In this document: positions 7,729 to 16,152 of the stretch, piece after piece
How the letters are laid out: each line of letters opens with the position of its first letter
How positions within the stretch are numbered: the stretch's first letter is position 1
Source: Akkermansiaceae bacterium
GTDB taxonomy: Bacteria; Verrucomicrobiota; Verrucomicrobiia; Verrucomicrobiales; Akkermansiaceae
Reading direction: 5' to 3'
Assembly (NCBI GenBank): GCA_028822935.1
Contig: JAPKCM010000011.1
Location: 1-64,000, forward strand
Length of the DNA stretch: 64,000 bases
Made by a program: the position numbers and the translations under genes
Notes under the pieces: model-generated
Databases searched by the model: none
Told to the model about the DNA's origin: nothing
What the model saw: the letters and a program-made list of their open reading frames with translations, nothing else

Positions 7729-8856
7729 GTGACGACGACTTCCTTCCTGCCCCTGGGCGACTTCCCCCTTAAAGCGGGAAGCTCTCTCCCCGGCGCCCAG
7801 CTTGCCTATGCCACCTGGGGCACCCTGAATGAGGAAAAGTCGAACGCCATTCTCCTCTTCCACGCCCTCTCCGGCACTCACCATGCCAGCGGCACCCATC
7901 CGGTGCCACCCGAGGGCTGCGACCTTTGGACCGAAGAACTGCACGACGGTTGGTGGAACGAAATGGTAGGACCGGGAAAAGCCGTCGACACCGACCGCTT
8001 CTTCGTCATTTGCAGCAATTACCTCGGCGGCTGTTATGGCTCGACCGGGCCTGCGTCGATCAATCCGGAAACAGGAAAACCCTTCGGCTCCACCTTTCCG
8101 CACCTCAATGCTTCGGATCTCGTCGATGCCAACCTCCCGCTTCTCGATCACTTCGGCATTGAAAAACTTCACACCGTGATGGGCCCTTCCGTGGGGGGCT
8201 TGCTCACCCTCACCTTTGCCACGCGTCATCCCGAGCGTACCAAAAACGTCATTCCCATCGCCTCCGGTTTCAAGACCACCGTCCTGAATCGCCTGATCCT
8301 CTTCGAGCAGATCCTCGCTATCGAAAACGATCAGTATTTCAATGGCGGCGACTACTACGAAAACGGAAATCCCAGGATCGGCCTGGCCCTCGCCCGCATG
8401 ATCTCGCACAAGACTTTTGTTCATCTCGACACCTTCGAGAAGCGCGCCCGCCAAAAGGTGGTGCACGAAGAAGAGATGCTCTCATGGTTCCAGGTCCGCG
8501 ATACCTTTCAAAGCTACATGCTTCATCAGGGCAAAAAGTTCACCGAGCGTTTCGATGCGAACACTTATCTGCGAATCATCGACTTGTGGTCTCGCTACAA
8601 TGCAGTCACCGAAGGTGAGGCCGAATCTCCTCTTGAGTTATTCTCTCGCTGCCGGAAAGCCGGACACAAGTTTCTCGTCTTCTCGATCGATTCCGACTTT
8701 TGCTTCTATCCCGAAGAACAGGCAGAAACGGTCACTCATTTAGAAGAAGCCGCAGTCTCGACCATTCACATCACGGTGCACTCGGCAAAAGGCCACGACT
8801 CTTTTTTGTTAGAGCCCGAACTCTACACGCCGCACGTCAGAGAAATCCTAGCTTAA
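7729..8856 (+). CDS. metX: Homoserine O-acetyltransferase (MetX)
   Basis: MetX acylates homoserine using acyl-CoA, the first committed step from homoserine to methionine. The 375-residue alpha/beta-hydrolase shows HALSGTHHA (oxyanion region), the nucleophile elbow MGPSVGG (Ser154), SIDSDFCF (acid) and KGHDSFLLE (His) in order. The elbow reads GPSVGG rather than the common GGSxGG. Translation starts at GTG 7729, shortly after an A/T-rich leader. The 3' end overlaps the convergent ROK-like gene by 4 bp. No met riboswitch was recognised in the leader. Acetyl versus succinyl preference is not decided by the visible motifs. Confidence 0.93.
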   Translation: MTTTSFLPLGDFPLKAGSSLPGAQLAYATWGTLNEEKSNAILLFHALSGTHHASGTHPVPPEGCDLWTEELHDGWWNEMVGPGKAVDTDRFFVICSNYLGGCYGSTGPASINPETGKPFGSTFPHLNASDLVDANLPLLDHFGIEKLHTVMGPSVGGLLTLTFATRHPERTKNVIPIASGFKTTVLNRLILFEQILAIENDQYFNGGDYYENGNPRIGLALARMISHKTFVHLDTFEKRARQKVVHEEEMLSWFQVRDTFQSYMLHQGKKFTERFDANTYLRIIDLWSRYNAVTEGEAESPLELFSRCRKAGHKFLVFSIDSDFCFYPEEQAETVTHLEEAAVSTIHITVHSAKGHDSFLLEPELYTPHVREILA

Positions 8857-10211
8857 ACCAATTTTGGAAGCGAGGCCGCTGCGATCGCCTGCCCATGTCG
8901 CTTCATCGTCTCGTCCGGCGTGACAAAGGTAATTCGCTCGTTCAGCTCAGGATAATGAGACGCCAGTGTAGCGGTCGCATTGTCCAAAATAAGTTGCCCA
9001 CCTTCACCCGAAGTCACTCGGCCCAGAATGAGCAGATTATCGATCTCGTAAAAGCGCGCGTAATGCTTGATTGCATGCCCCAGATCACTGCCAATATCCG
9101 AAAATATTTTGGCCACTCTTGAGTCACCCAACTCCATCAACTTTTGCACTTCCATCAGTTGCTCCGGAAAAGGCATCGCTCCATAATCCAGTCCTAGATT
9201 CTTGGCATGACGCGCCACCGCTTGCTGGGAAAAATACTGCACTCCACAACCCCGGTGGCCTGACCACTCATCGATCGCGGCCTCGGGATGATCATCGATC
9301 GGCGCAAAGGCCAACTCATTAATCCCCGATGTCAACTCCCCCTGGGGATCGCAATAACCGACCGCCATCGAAGTCCCCATCGCGATGCCAAGAACCGAGT
9401 GAATATCAAAGTTCATCGCCGCCGCAAGCGCCGTGACATCACCATCATTGATCACATCAAAGGGAACTCCGCCCCATTCTTCCTTGAGCTTGAGAAACAT
9501 CGGACGCACCTCATTTTCATAAATCGCCTCATCGGTCACCCCCCGGAAAAGGGAAGCAACCCGCACGGTATTGTTAAAATAGTTTCCCGCTGCCGATCCT
9601 CCGATGGCATCCACCCGCGGAAGATGCTCTGCCGCCCGCTTCAACGAATGGCGAATTCCTTCCAAGTGGTAGCTGGGATCGGATTGAAAATAAGGATCCC
9701 AGGGAACCTCTTCCGAAAAGACTACTTCGCCATCGATCACCGCAGCCGTTTTGCGATCCGACCCCCCGAGGTCAAAACCGATGCGACATCCATCCAAGTG
9801 CCTCCCGAGAGGATTCGCTTCCGATTTTGGCTCGGGCAAAGAGTCAGCACTTTCGTGATGAATAAAGCTCAAGGGCTCGCCACAAAGTTTCGACCCCATG
9901 AAGTCAGCATCGAAATGGCGCGCACCAGTCGACGAGTAAACCGACGAAAGATAACTGATCAAATCTGCATCCGCATGGAGATGAACCCGTGATCCTCCCT
10001 TTATCCAAAAGAGAGTCTTCAACGTCCGTGAGACATACTTTTCATTATCAGTCCGCATCGCCCCCTCATGAGGGAGCAGATGAAAAGAATAATGAAAGCA
10101 AGTGCCGTCCTCTCGTGCGAGAGCGATCGTGGCACGCCTGCCATTGGCGTGAGACTTTGCCCGTGTTTCGAATTCAAAATCCCAGAGGTGTGCAGCTATT
10201 AATTCACTCAT
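8853..10211 (-). CDS. ROK-like kinase with N-terminal extension
   Basis: This 452-residue protein has about 165 residues of unrecognised N-terminal sequence (LWDFEFETRAKSHANGRRATIALAR and onward). A ROK/actin-like ATPase region follows: GFDLGGSDRKTAAVIDGEVV around residue 166, VINDGDVTALAAAMN around 280 and GIAMGTSMAVGY around 297. A GHRGCGVQYFS segment near 340 resembles the ROK zinc region in part. GRVTSGEGG near 400 closes the core. The substrate is unknown; the N-terminal part may be a separate domain. It converges on metX with a 4-bp overlap. Upstream, at 10256-10266, is an 11-bp palindrome of the type found before the other ROK gene. Confidence 0.75.
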   Translation of the reverse strand: MSELIAAHLWDFEFETRAKSHANGRRATIALAREDGTCFHYSFHLLPHEGAMRTDNEKYVSRTLKTLFWIKGGSRVHLHADADLISYLSSVYSSTGARHFDADFMGSKLCGEPLSFIHHESADSLPEPKSEANPLGRHLDGCRIGFDLGGSDRKTAAVIDGEVVFSEEVPWDPYFQSDPSYHLEGIRHSLKRAAEHLPRVDAIGGSAAGNYFNNTVRVASLFRGVTDEAIYENEVRPMFLKLKEEWGGVPFDVINDGDVTALAAAMNFDIHSVLGIAMGTSMAVGYCDPQGELTSGINELAFAPIDDHPEAAIDEWSGHRGCGVQYFSQQAVARHAKNLGLDYGAMPFPEQLMEVQKLMELGDSRVAKIFSDIGSDLGHAIKHYARFYEIDNLLILGRVTSGEGGQLILDNATATLASHYPELNERITFVTPDETMKRHGQAIAAASLPKLV

Positions 10212-10255
10212 TTCTCATTGGAGGAACTCCAATAATTCCCTGACACAAGTTTTAC

Positions 10256-10266
10256 GTTAGTCTAAC
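10256..10266. promoter_or_regulatory. 11-bp palindrome upstream of ROK-like gene
   Basis: GTTAG-T-CTAAC, 45 bp before the start of the minus-strand ROK-like gene. It shares the TAGTCTA core and symmetry with 6041-6051 and 11604-11614. Could be an operator or an overlapping -10 element; inference only. Confidence 0.3.
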
Positions 10267-10310
10267 AAATCGGAAAAGAGTTATTTGGGAATCTTTTCGC
10301 TTTTTTCGAT

Positions 10311-11231
10311 TTAAGCCATTGACGCTAAATCTTCCTCGATCGCCTCAAGGACATCTTCCTCCGGCTTAAAATCTGCTGCGTGATAAGAACTCCTCACCAA
10401 GGGACCACTCGCCACGTGGCGAAATCCCTTCGCCAAGGCGTTCTCTTTCCACTCCGCAAACTTCTCCGGCGTGACATATTCCACCACCGGAAGGTGGGCC
10501 ACCGTAGGACGAAGATATTGACCAAGGGTCAAAACGGTCACATCCGAGGCACGGAGATCGTCCATCGCTTTTTCAATCTCCTCTGGCCGTTCTCCGAGCC
10601 CCAGCATGATACCAGATTTCGTGGCCACTTTTCCTCCGGCCAATTCCTTGGCCTTCTTAAGAACCGAAAGCGAACGCTCGTATTTCGCCCGGCTTCTCAC
10701 GAGTGGAGTCAACCGCTCGACCGTCTCCAGGTTGTGATTAAAAATATGGGGACGGGCCTGCATCACCAAATCAAGAGCCCAATCCTTGTCATTAAAGTCA
10801 GGCACGAGAACTTCGATAATAATTCCGGGGTTCGTTTCCCGAACCGCCTTGATCGTCTCCTGAAAGTGCTCCGCGCCTCCATCATCGAGGTCATCACGCG
10901 CCACCGCCGTAATCACAACATGCTTGAGACACATCCGCTTCGTCGCTTCAGCGACGCGTTGCGGTTCATCGGCTTCGAGAGCGTCAGGCTTCGCCGTCTT
11001 CACGGCACAGAAACCACAAGCGCGGGTGCACTTTTCTCCAGCAATCATGAAGGTCGCCGTCCCCTGTCCCCAGCATTCCCAACGGTTCGGGCATTGAGCC
11101 TCTTCGCAAACCGTCACCAGACTAAGATCTTGAATCATCGATTTCGTATCCCAGAATACCGGATTGTTCGGCAGACGCACCTTAATCCAATCGGGTTTCT
11201 TATCGAGATGAAGGGACGCATCCATTTTCAT
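10311..11231 (-). CDS. lipA: Lipoyl synthase
   Basis: LipA is a radical-SAM enzyme inserting two sulfurs into protein-bound octanoyl groups; it serves lipoyl proteins such as GcvH, encoded at 43 kb. Both clusters are visible: the auxiliary-cluster motif CEEAQCPNRWEC (Cx4Cx5C), the radical-SAM motif CTRACGFC (Cx3Cx2C) and the C-terminal RSSYHA that ligates the auxiliary cluster. I chose ATG 11231 (MKMDASLHLDKK); an in-frame GTG at 11273 would add 14 residues. Length (306 aa) is normal. No lipB is adjacent. Confidence 0.95.
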   Translation of the reverse strand: MKMDASLHLDKKPDWIKVRLPNNPVFWDTKSMIQDLSLVTVCEEAQCPNRWECWGQGTATFMIAGEKCTRACGFCAVKTAKPDALEADEPQRVAEATKRMCLKHVVITAVARDDLDDGGAEHFQETIKAVRETNPGIIIEVLVPDFNDKDWALDLVMQARPHIFNHNLETVERLTPLVRSRAKYERSLSVLKKAKELAGGKVATKSGIMLGLGERPEEIEKAMDDLRASDVTVLTLGQYLRPTVAHLPVVEYVTPEKFAEWKENALAKGFRHVASGPLVRSSYHAADFKPEEDVLEAIEEDLASMA

Positions 11232-11601
11232 CCGAGGCCCAAAATTTCTTCCAGAAAGTCCGCATCCGCTCACGGTGGCAACCTAGCGTCGGAATCCAAA
11301 GAGGCAATCCCCGAGTGAACATCCTGTCATACTTCGTCGCGGTAGACAGTCAGCGTGCAAGCGCCTCATTCGCCTGGAGTTGGAAAAAATTCTTTCCGCG
11401 ATCGATTTGATCCGAATCGATGATTTCGATGCGCCGTTCTGGTCTAACTGGGACGTCCTCGAACTCGAGATTCCTTTCGACCGACCAGCTCACGGAAAAC
11501 AAGAGCGCCTTAAACTATTTAGAGAAAGCGCCTTACCAGCCCACTTTCCTGCTCGTGAAAAAGTGTAACCTTCTTCAATTTTTTACTTCCCTAAATCGAC
11601 C
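11232..11601. other. Intergenic stretch, possible decayed coding remnant
   Basis: About 370 bp separate lipA and the toxin-antitoxin pair. Overlapping short plus-strand frames give coding-like pieces: IDDFDAPFWSNWDVLELE from about 11409, then ALNYLEKAPYQPTFLLVKK in another frame from about 11510. This would fit a frameshifted gene remnant, but neither piece is recognised. No RNA gene is seen. Confidence 0.25.
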
Positions 11602-11616
11602 AGACTAGTCTAGTCT
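11602..11616. promoter_or_regulatory. Candidate autoregulatory operator of the toxin-antitoxin operon
   Basis: AGACTAGTCTAGTCT contains two overlapping palindromes (AGACTAGTCT and ACTAGTCTAGT) ending 7 bp before the antitoxin ATG. Phd/YefM antitoxins typically bind short palindromes over their own promoters, so this is the natural operator candidate. The core resembles the palindromes near the two ROK genes, so it may instead be a common promoter element. Confidence 0.45.
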
Positions 11617-11623
11617 TTATTTT

Positions 11624-11896
11624 ATGAAGCAAGTCGGACTCTACGAAGCCAAATCAAAGCTCTCTGCCCTCGTCTCTGCCCTGATCGAATCAGGTGATCC
11701 AGTTTCCCTCACAAAGCACGGCCGGGTCGTCGCCGAAATCCGGCTCCCCTCGGTGGGCTCTCCTGCCCGCGGCGGCCTCAGCGCCGAAAACTTCTTCATC
11801 TCTCCTGAGTTCGATCACCCTATCCGGAAGTCCCTTTCCCCACCCAGTCCTCCTCGAGTCGACCCACCCGAGGCTCCTGAATCTCCCCGCAAATGA
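11624..11896 (+). CDS. Type II antitoxin, Phd/YefM family
   Basis: A 90-residue protein starting VGLYEAKSKLSALVSALIESG and VSLTKHGRVVAEIR, the Phd/YefM DNA-binding N-terminal domain that dimerises and binds operators. The C-terminal 40 residues are proline- and serine-rich (HPIRKSLSPPSPP), as expected for a disordered toxin-neutralising tail. It overlaps the downstream PIN toxin by 4 bp (ATGA), the classic translational coupling of such modules. A palindromic operator candidate ends 7 bp upstream of ATG 11624. Confidence 0.88.
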   Translation: MKQVGLYEAKSKLSALVSALIESGDPVSLTKHGRVVAEIRLPSVGSPARGGLSAENFFISPEFDHPIRKSLSPPSPPRVDPPEAPESPRK

Positions 11897-12285
11897 TCGA
11901 ACAGCTCCTAGACACCCGGGTGCTTCTTCTTTTTCTCCAAAACGATCCCGCCCTTCCCGATCCGCTTGCCAAGCGGATCGAGTCGTCTCAAAACCGCTCG
12001 CTGGTTTCCCTCGCCAGCCTTTGGGAACTCTCGCAAAAACAGGCCTCAGGACTTCTTAAATTCGAAGCCGCCCAGCGCCCCGATTTCCCGGACCTTCTCA
12101 TCGAAGAAGGTTTCGAGGTGCTCCCCATCGGGTGGAGCACGATGCGCCGCGCCGCCGGACTACCGAGGCATCACAGCGATCCAACCGACCGCATTCTCGT
12201 TGCCGAAGCGATCGCCCGGAATATCCCCATCCTCTCCCTCGACGAGACATTTGATCTCTACAAGATCCCAAGAATCAGCGGTTAG
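11893..12285 (+). CDS. Type II toxin, PIN-domain ribonuclease (VapC-like)
   Basis: The 130-residue protein has PIN-domain features: LLDTRVLLLF near the start (Asp7, first acidic residue), SLASLWELS (Glu45 region), HHSDPTDRILVAEA (paired Asp around residue 97-100) and ILSLDETFDLY at the end. PIN toxins cleave tRNA or rRNA in a Mg-dependent way. It is coupled to the Phd-type antitoxin by a 4-bp overlap. The loop before the third acidic cluster reads RHHSDPTDR, the variant common in Phd-paired PIN proteins (HxDPxDR). A MITE-like repeat begins 2 bp after its stop. Confidence 0.9.
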   Translation: MIEQLLDTRVLLLFLQNDPALPDPLAKRIESSQNRSLVSLASLWELSQKQASGLLKFEAAQRPDFPDLLIEEGFEVLPIGWSTMRRAAGLPRHHSDPTDRILVAEAIARNIPILSLDETFDLYKIPRISG

Positions 12286-12286
12286 T

Positions 12287-12614
12287 ACCACTCGGCATTT
12301 CAAAAGAGACGAATGATGTTTTTAAATAGTTAGGAAAGAGCGCTACGCGTTGAAGTCAAGAGCCGGGCGCTTTCTCGAAATGGCAGCGTTAATCCTCAGT
12401 GGTGGTGCACCCAAGGGAATTTCACCCGCACCTCCGACCACCGTGATCGGTTGCCCGTTGTCTGAACTCTGAAAGTCAGACAATCGACAACCTTCAAGTT
12501 CCAAAACTCCAACAACAGACCACCGATAACGGACTACTCCCGCACCCGGCCTGCGTCCCGCCTTACCCTTTCATAAAATCACTCCGGCATTTCTCTCTTT
12601 TGAAACACTACTTG
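12287..12614. repeat. MITE-like element, copy A (about 328 bp)
   Basis: This non-coding block is nearly identical (roughly 90% by eye, with a few indels) to the reverse complement of 23358-23678. Both ends carry related inverted termini: CATTTCAAAAGAGACGAA at the left, and TTTCAAAAGAGA read inward from the right. Inside, TTGTCTGA (12458-12465) and TCAGACAA (12476-12483) form a perfect 8-bp hairpin conserved in both copies. No reading frame is conserved. It begins right after the vapC-like stop. Size, terminal repeats and lack of coding fit a non-autonomous mobile repeat; target duplications are not obvious. Confidence 0.75.
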
Positions 12615-12668
12615 CTATAACTTGCCAAATCGGAGCATCTTGAATGAAAGACCCAATTTCTGGCCACC

Positions 12669-12702
12669 AAAAAAGCGACCCCGTTTCCAGGATCGCTTTT
12701 AA
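12669..12702 (-). terminator. Rho-independent terminator of rpmB
   Basis: On the minus strand AAAAGCGA and TCGCTTTT enclose a GGAAAC-type loop with additional G-C pairing, followed by a run of six T. It lies about 20-50 bp after the rpmB stop codon. Confidence 0.8.
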
Positions 12703-12721
12703 AAATCAATTTGAAGGAACC

Positions 12722-12985
12722 CTAAATGAGGCCCGCTTTCTTGAGAGTCGCGTAAGCACCATTCTTATTGATGGTCTTAATCCCCTTCGCTGACACCTTA
12801 ATCTTCACATACTTGCTGAGTTCAGGAACCCAGACGCGCTTACTCTGAAGATTCGGAGAAACTTTACGCTTCACCGTCTTAGTGACGTGACGACCAATGC
12901 CGCCTTTTTTCTTGGCCAAACCAGAACGGTGGATTTTACGACCAACACGAACCTTTGAACCTCTAATACTACAAACTCTAGCCAT
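12722..12985 (-). CDS. rpmB: 50S ribosomal protein L28
   Basis: An 87-residue basic protein with the L28 signature MARVCSIRGSKVRVGRKIHRSG at the start and the central NLQSKRVWVPELSKYVKIKVSAK region. It belongs to the large ribosomal subunit. ATG 12985 is chosen because the preceding 25 codons in frame are not ribosomal-protein-like. The zinc-ribbon cysteines of some L28 proteins are absent except Cys5. It is transcribed alone and ends in a clear terminator; rpmG (L33), a frequent partner, is not adjacent. Confidence 0.95.
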   Translation of the reverse strand: MARVCSIRGSKVRVGRKIHRSGLAKKKGGIGRHVTKTVKRKVSPNLQSKRVWVPELSKYVKIKVSAKGIKTINKNGAYATLKKAGLI

Positions 12986-13106
12986 AAAACAAAATTGTTG
13001 TGGGCCGGGAGAAATAGGGAAATCGGGCTTCGGGTCAAGCCGTTTCTTATGATTTATCAAGAGTTTCTCCTATTTCTCACTCAACACTGGCAGGAACCGC
13101 CTCCGT

Positions 13107-13964
13107 ATGATGAGCTTCGACATGGCTCAACCGTCCGTCATCGATTACCTCAAACAACTCCAACAACAAGGCGTCAGCCATGCGGAGATCGATGATGAGG
13201 CACGTGGAATCCTCAGGGAATTCTATCGTCGCGGCGCCGCCAGCCCCAAGGCGAGAAAGAGCACGCCTTCCTCAGCAACCGCTCCCTCAGCAGCCGTAAC
13301 TCCCCCCACGGAAACCAAGATCAGCATCAACGGACACTCAGCAGCCGAAAAAATCAGCTCCCTCAAAGAGCAGTGCCTCACTTGGGCCCCCACTAAAGCT
13401 CTTCGAACACTACGGGACAAAATGGTCTTCTCCACCGGCAATCCAGAGGCCGACCTCATGCTCATTGGAGAAGCTCCCGGTTACCACGAGGAAAAAAAAC
13501 AAGAGCCCTTCGCTGGACCAGCCGGCGAAAAGCTCGACCAAATCGTCAAGGCCATGGGCCTCTCACGGGATGAAATCTACATTTCTAACGTCTGCAAATT
13601 CCGACCAGCCACCAAAAATCAAACGATGGGAAGCCGGAAGCCCTCCCCTGATGAAATGGCAGCGAATCTCCCCTTCCTGCGGGCGGAAATCGACGTGGTG
13701 AAGCCGAAGGTCATCATCGCCCTCGGAGGAACAGCCACCGAAGGCCTTTTGGAGGAATCCAAAGCAGTCAGCCAGCTCCGCAACGCCTGGCATCAGTTCC
13801 AGGGCATCCCACTGCGCGTAACCTACCACCCTTCCTATCTTCTCCGCCAATCCGAAGGCACCAGTGAGAAACGCATGGTCTGGGAAGACATGCTCGCCGC
13901 CATGGAAAAATTGGGACTCCCCGTTAGCGAAAAACAACGCAGATATTTCCTTCCGAAAGAATAG
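13107..13964 (+). CDS. Family-4-like uracil-DNA glycosylase without Fe-S cysteines
   Basis: UDG enzymes remove uracil from DNA. The C-terminal ~180 residues carry the family 4 motifs: GEAPGYHEEKKQEPFAGPAG (residues 121-140; GEAPG is the catalytic motif) and TYHPSYLLR (His241). Family 4 enzymes normally bind a [4Fe-4S] cluster through four Cys. This protein has only Cys90 and Cys163 in total: the first CxxC reads CLTW, and the later Cys of KCRPP...C is missing. The N-terminal 80 residues form an Ala/Pro/Thr-rich linker after a short helical part. ATG ATG at 13107/13110 are alternative starts. Confidence 0.82.
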   Translation: MMSFDMAQPSVIDYLKQLQQQGVSHAEIDDEARGILREFYRRGAASPKARKSTPSSATAPSAAVTPPTETKISINGHSAAEKISSLKEQCLTWAPTKALRTLRDKMVFSTGNPEADLMLIGEAPGYHEEKKQEPFAGPAGEKLDQIVKAMGLSRDEIYISNVCKFRPATKNQTMGSRKPSPDEMAANLPFLRAEIDVVKPKVIIALGGTATEGLLEESKAVSQLRNAWHQFQGIPLRVTYHPSYLLRQSEGTSEKRMVWEDMLAAMEKLGLPVSEKQRRYFLPKE

Positions 13965-14094
13965 CGTCACCTCAAGCTGACTCGCGCGAATTTTTCAGCA
14001 ACCTCATCGGCGGCCGGCTCCTCTTTAACCGCCTCCGTTAATTTTATGCGATTAATTCGGTGCATTCGACCGGAACGATGCTTCCATAACGCCC

Positions 14095-16125
14095 ATGAGC
14101 GAAACGCACCCTTTTCTGGCCGACGACTTTAAGATTCGTTGGTCCGCCCTCACGCCCGATCACATCGAAGCTGACGTCACCCAGGCGATTGAAACCAGCC
14201 GGACAAACATCGAAAAGATCAAGTCGCAGGACCACGAAAATCTCACCTACGAAAGCACCTTTGGCGCGCTCGAGTCGGCCACTGAAGATCTGGATCGCAG
14301 TTGGGGACGAGTCAATCACCTCGATTCGGTCGCCAATTCCGACGCGCTCCGGGAAGCTCTCAACAAGATGCTCCCACCAGTCTCGGAATTCTCCTCCTCA
14401 ATCTCGCTCGATGATCAGCTCTGGGCTGTTCTTAAAGCCTACGAGAGCTCAGACCTCTTCTCTCTTTCTGAAATCAAAAAACGCTTCATCGAAGAAACTT
14501 GTGCCGACTTCCGCTCCTCGGGAGCCGACCTCGATCCTGAAGCCAAAAAACGGATGGGGGAAATCAATGCCGAGCTTGCTAAAGTGACTCAAAAATTTGG
14601 CGAAAACGTCCTCGATTCTACCAAAGCCTGGGAACTTTACCTCGACGATGAATCCCGCCTCGCCGGACTCCCCGATTCAGCAAAAACTGCAGCCGCTGAG
14701 GATGCCAAGTCGAAAGAAAAAGAAGGCCAGTGGCGCTTCAGCATGCAGCACCCTTCCATGATGCCCGTGATGCAGCACGCGGACGACGAAGCTCTCCGCA
14801 AAGAAATGTGGGAAGGCTCCTGCACAATCGGACACGGTGGGGATCATGAAAACGGCGACCTCGTTTGGGAGATTCTTCGCCTTCGTGATGAAAAGGCCAA
14901 GCTTCTAGGCTTCGACAGCTTCGCCGACCTTATTCTCGAACGACGCATGGCCCAAAGCGGCGCGAAGGCCCTCAAGTTTACCGAAGACTTCCACGAGCAA
15001 ATCCTCTCTCGTTTCCATCAGGACATCGAGGAACTTCAGACTTACAAAGCCGAGAAAACGAACAAAGAAAAAGGACCTCTCGAGCCTTGGGAAACCACTT
15101 ACTGGGCCGAGAAGCGCCGGAAGGAGCTCTTTGATTTCGACGACGAAGCCCTACGCCCCTACTTCCCCGTCGAGCAAGTGATGGAAGGGCTCTTTTCCCT
15201 AACCTCCCGCCTTTTCGGCATCCGCATTTCCACCTCCGAGGCAGAAGCCTGGGACGACGACGTCACCTTTTACGAGATCCATGACACTCAAAGCGACGAG
15301 CATCTTGGCTCCTTCTACGCCGACTGGCACCCGCGCGACTCCAAGCGCAGCGGAGCGTGGATGAACTATCTCAAAACCGGCCTCCCCTCTCCCCGCACTC
15401 CGCATCTTGGATTGATCTGTGGAAACATGACCAAGCCCACCGGCGACAAGCCAGCCCTCCTCACCCATCGCGAAGTAGAGACCGTATTTCACGAGTTTGG
15501 GCACTTGCTACATCACTTGCTTTCCGACGTCGAAATCAAGTCACTCGCGGGAGTGAATGTGCCTTGGGATTTCGTCGAACTCCCGTCACAAATCATGGAG
15601 AACTTCTGCTGGGATCGGGAATCACTCGACTTCTTTGCGAAGCACTACGAAACAGGCGAAACCATCCCTGATGAACTTTTCGACAAAATGGTGGCGGCCC
15701 GAAATTACATGTCGGCCTCCGGCTTCATGCGTCAACTCTCTGTTGGAAAACTAGATCTCGAACTGCACGCTCACTATTCGAAATACGAGGGCCGTGATCT
15801 CGACGGTGTCGATCGAGAAATTCTTGCCAGTTACAAGACGCCCCTCGCGACGCCAAACCCCACAATGGCGCGTGCCTTAAATCATCTCTTTTCCGATCCT
15901 TTGGGTTACGCCGCCGGCTACTATTCCTACAAATGGGCCGAGGTCCTCGATGCCGATGCCTTCACTCGCTTCCGCAAGGAAGGCGTCTTAAACTCCAAAA
16001 CAGGCCATTCCTTCCGGAAGGAAATCCTTTCAAAAGGAAACTCCCGCCCCGTCGAAGAATCTTATCACGCCTTCATGGGACGTGAGCCGGACCAAGCGGC
16101 ACTACTGGAGCGAAGCGGCCTCTAA
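14095..16125 (+). CDS. prlC: Oligopeptidase A, M3 family metallopeptidase
   Basis: A 676-residue cytoplasmic zinc oligopeptidase, standard length for PrlC/OpdA, which degrades peptides left by protease and signal-peptide turnover. The zinc motif HEFGH occurs at about residue 465 (TVFHEFGHLLHHLL), followed about 28 residues later by the third ligand region ELPSQIMENF. The M3 C-terminal LFSDPLGYAAGYYSYKWAEVLDAD is also intact. No signal peptide is present. It starts at ATG 14095, 130 bp after the UDG gene, and converges on the GHL10-like gene with 27 bp between stops. Confidence 0.94.
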   Translation: MSETHPFLADDFKIRWSALTPDHIEADVTQAIETSRTNIEKIKSQDHENLTYESTFGALESATEDLDRSWGRVNHLDSVANSDALREALNKMLPPVSEFSSSISLDDQLWAVLKAYESSDLFSLSEIKKRFIEETCADFRSSGADLDPEAKKRMGEINAELAKVTQKFGENVLDSTKAWELYLDDESRLAGLPDSAKTAAAEDAKSKEKEGQWRFSMQHPSMMPVMQHADDEALRKEMWEGSCTIGHGGDHENGDLVWEILRLRDEKAKLLGFDSFADLILERRMAQSGAKALKFTEDFHEQILSRFHQDIEELQTYKAEKTNKEKGPLEPWETTYWAEKRRKELFDFDDEALRPYFPVEQVMEGLFSLTSRLFGIRISTSEAEAWDDDVTFYEIHDTQSDEHLGSFYADWHPRDSKRSGAWMNYLKTGLPSPRTPHLGLICGNMTKPTGDKPALLTHREVETVFHEFGHLLHHLLSDVEIKSLAGVNVPWDFVELPSQIMENFCWDRESLDFFAKHYETGETIPDELFDKMVAARNYMSASGFMRQLSVGKLDLELHAHYSKYEGRDLDGVDREILASYKTPLATPNPTMARALNHLFSDPLGYAAGYYSYKWAEVLDADAFTRFRKEGVLNSKTGHSFRKEILSKGNSRPVEESYHAFMGREPDQAALLERSGL

Positions 16126-16152
16126 CCGTGGCCGCGACCTCCGGTCACATCC

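Noticed and set aside
9288-9992. Plus-strand open frame of about 234 codons
   Set aside because: Antisense shadow of the ROK-like gene at 8853-10211; Arg/His-rich and without family features.
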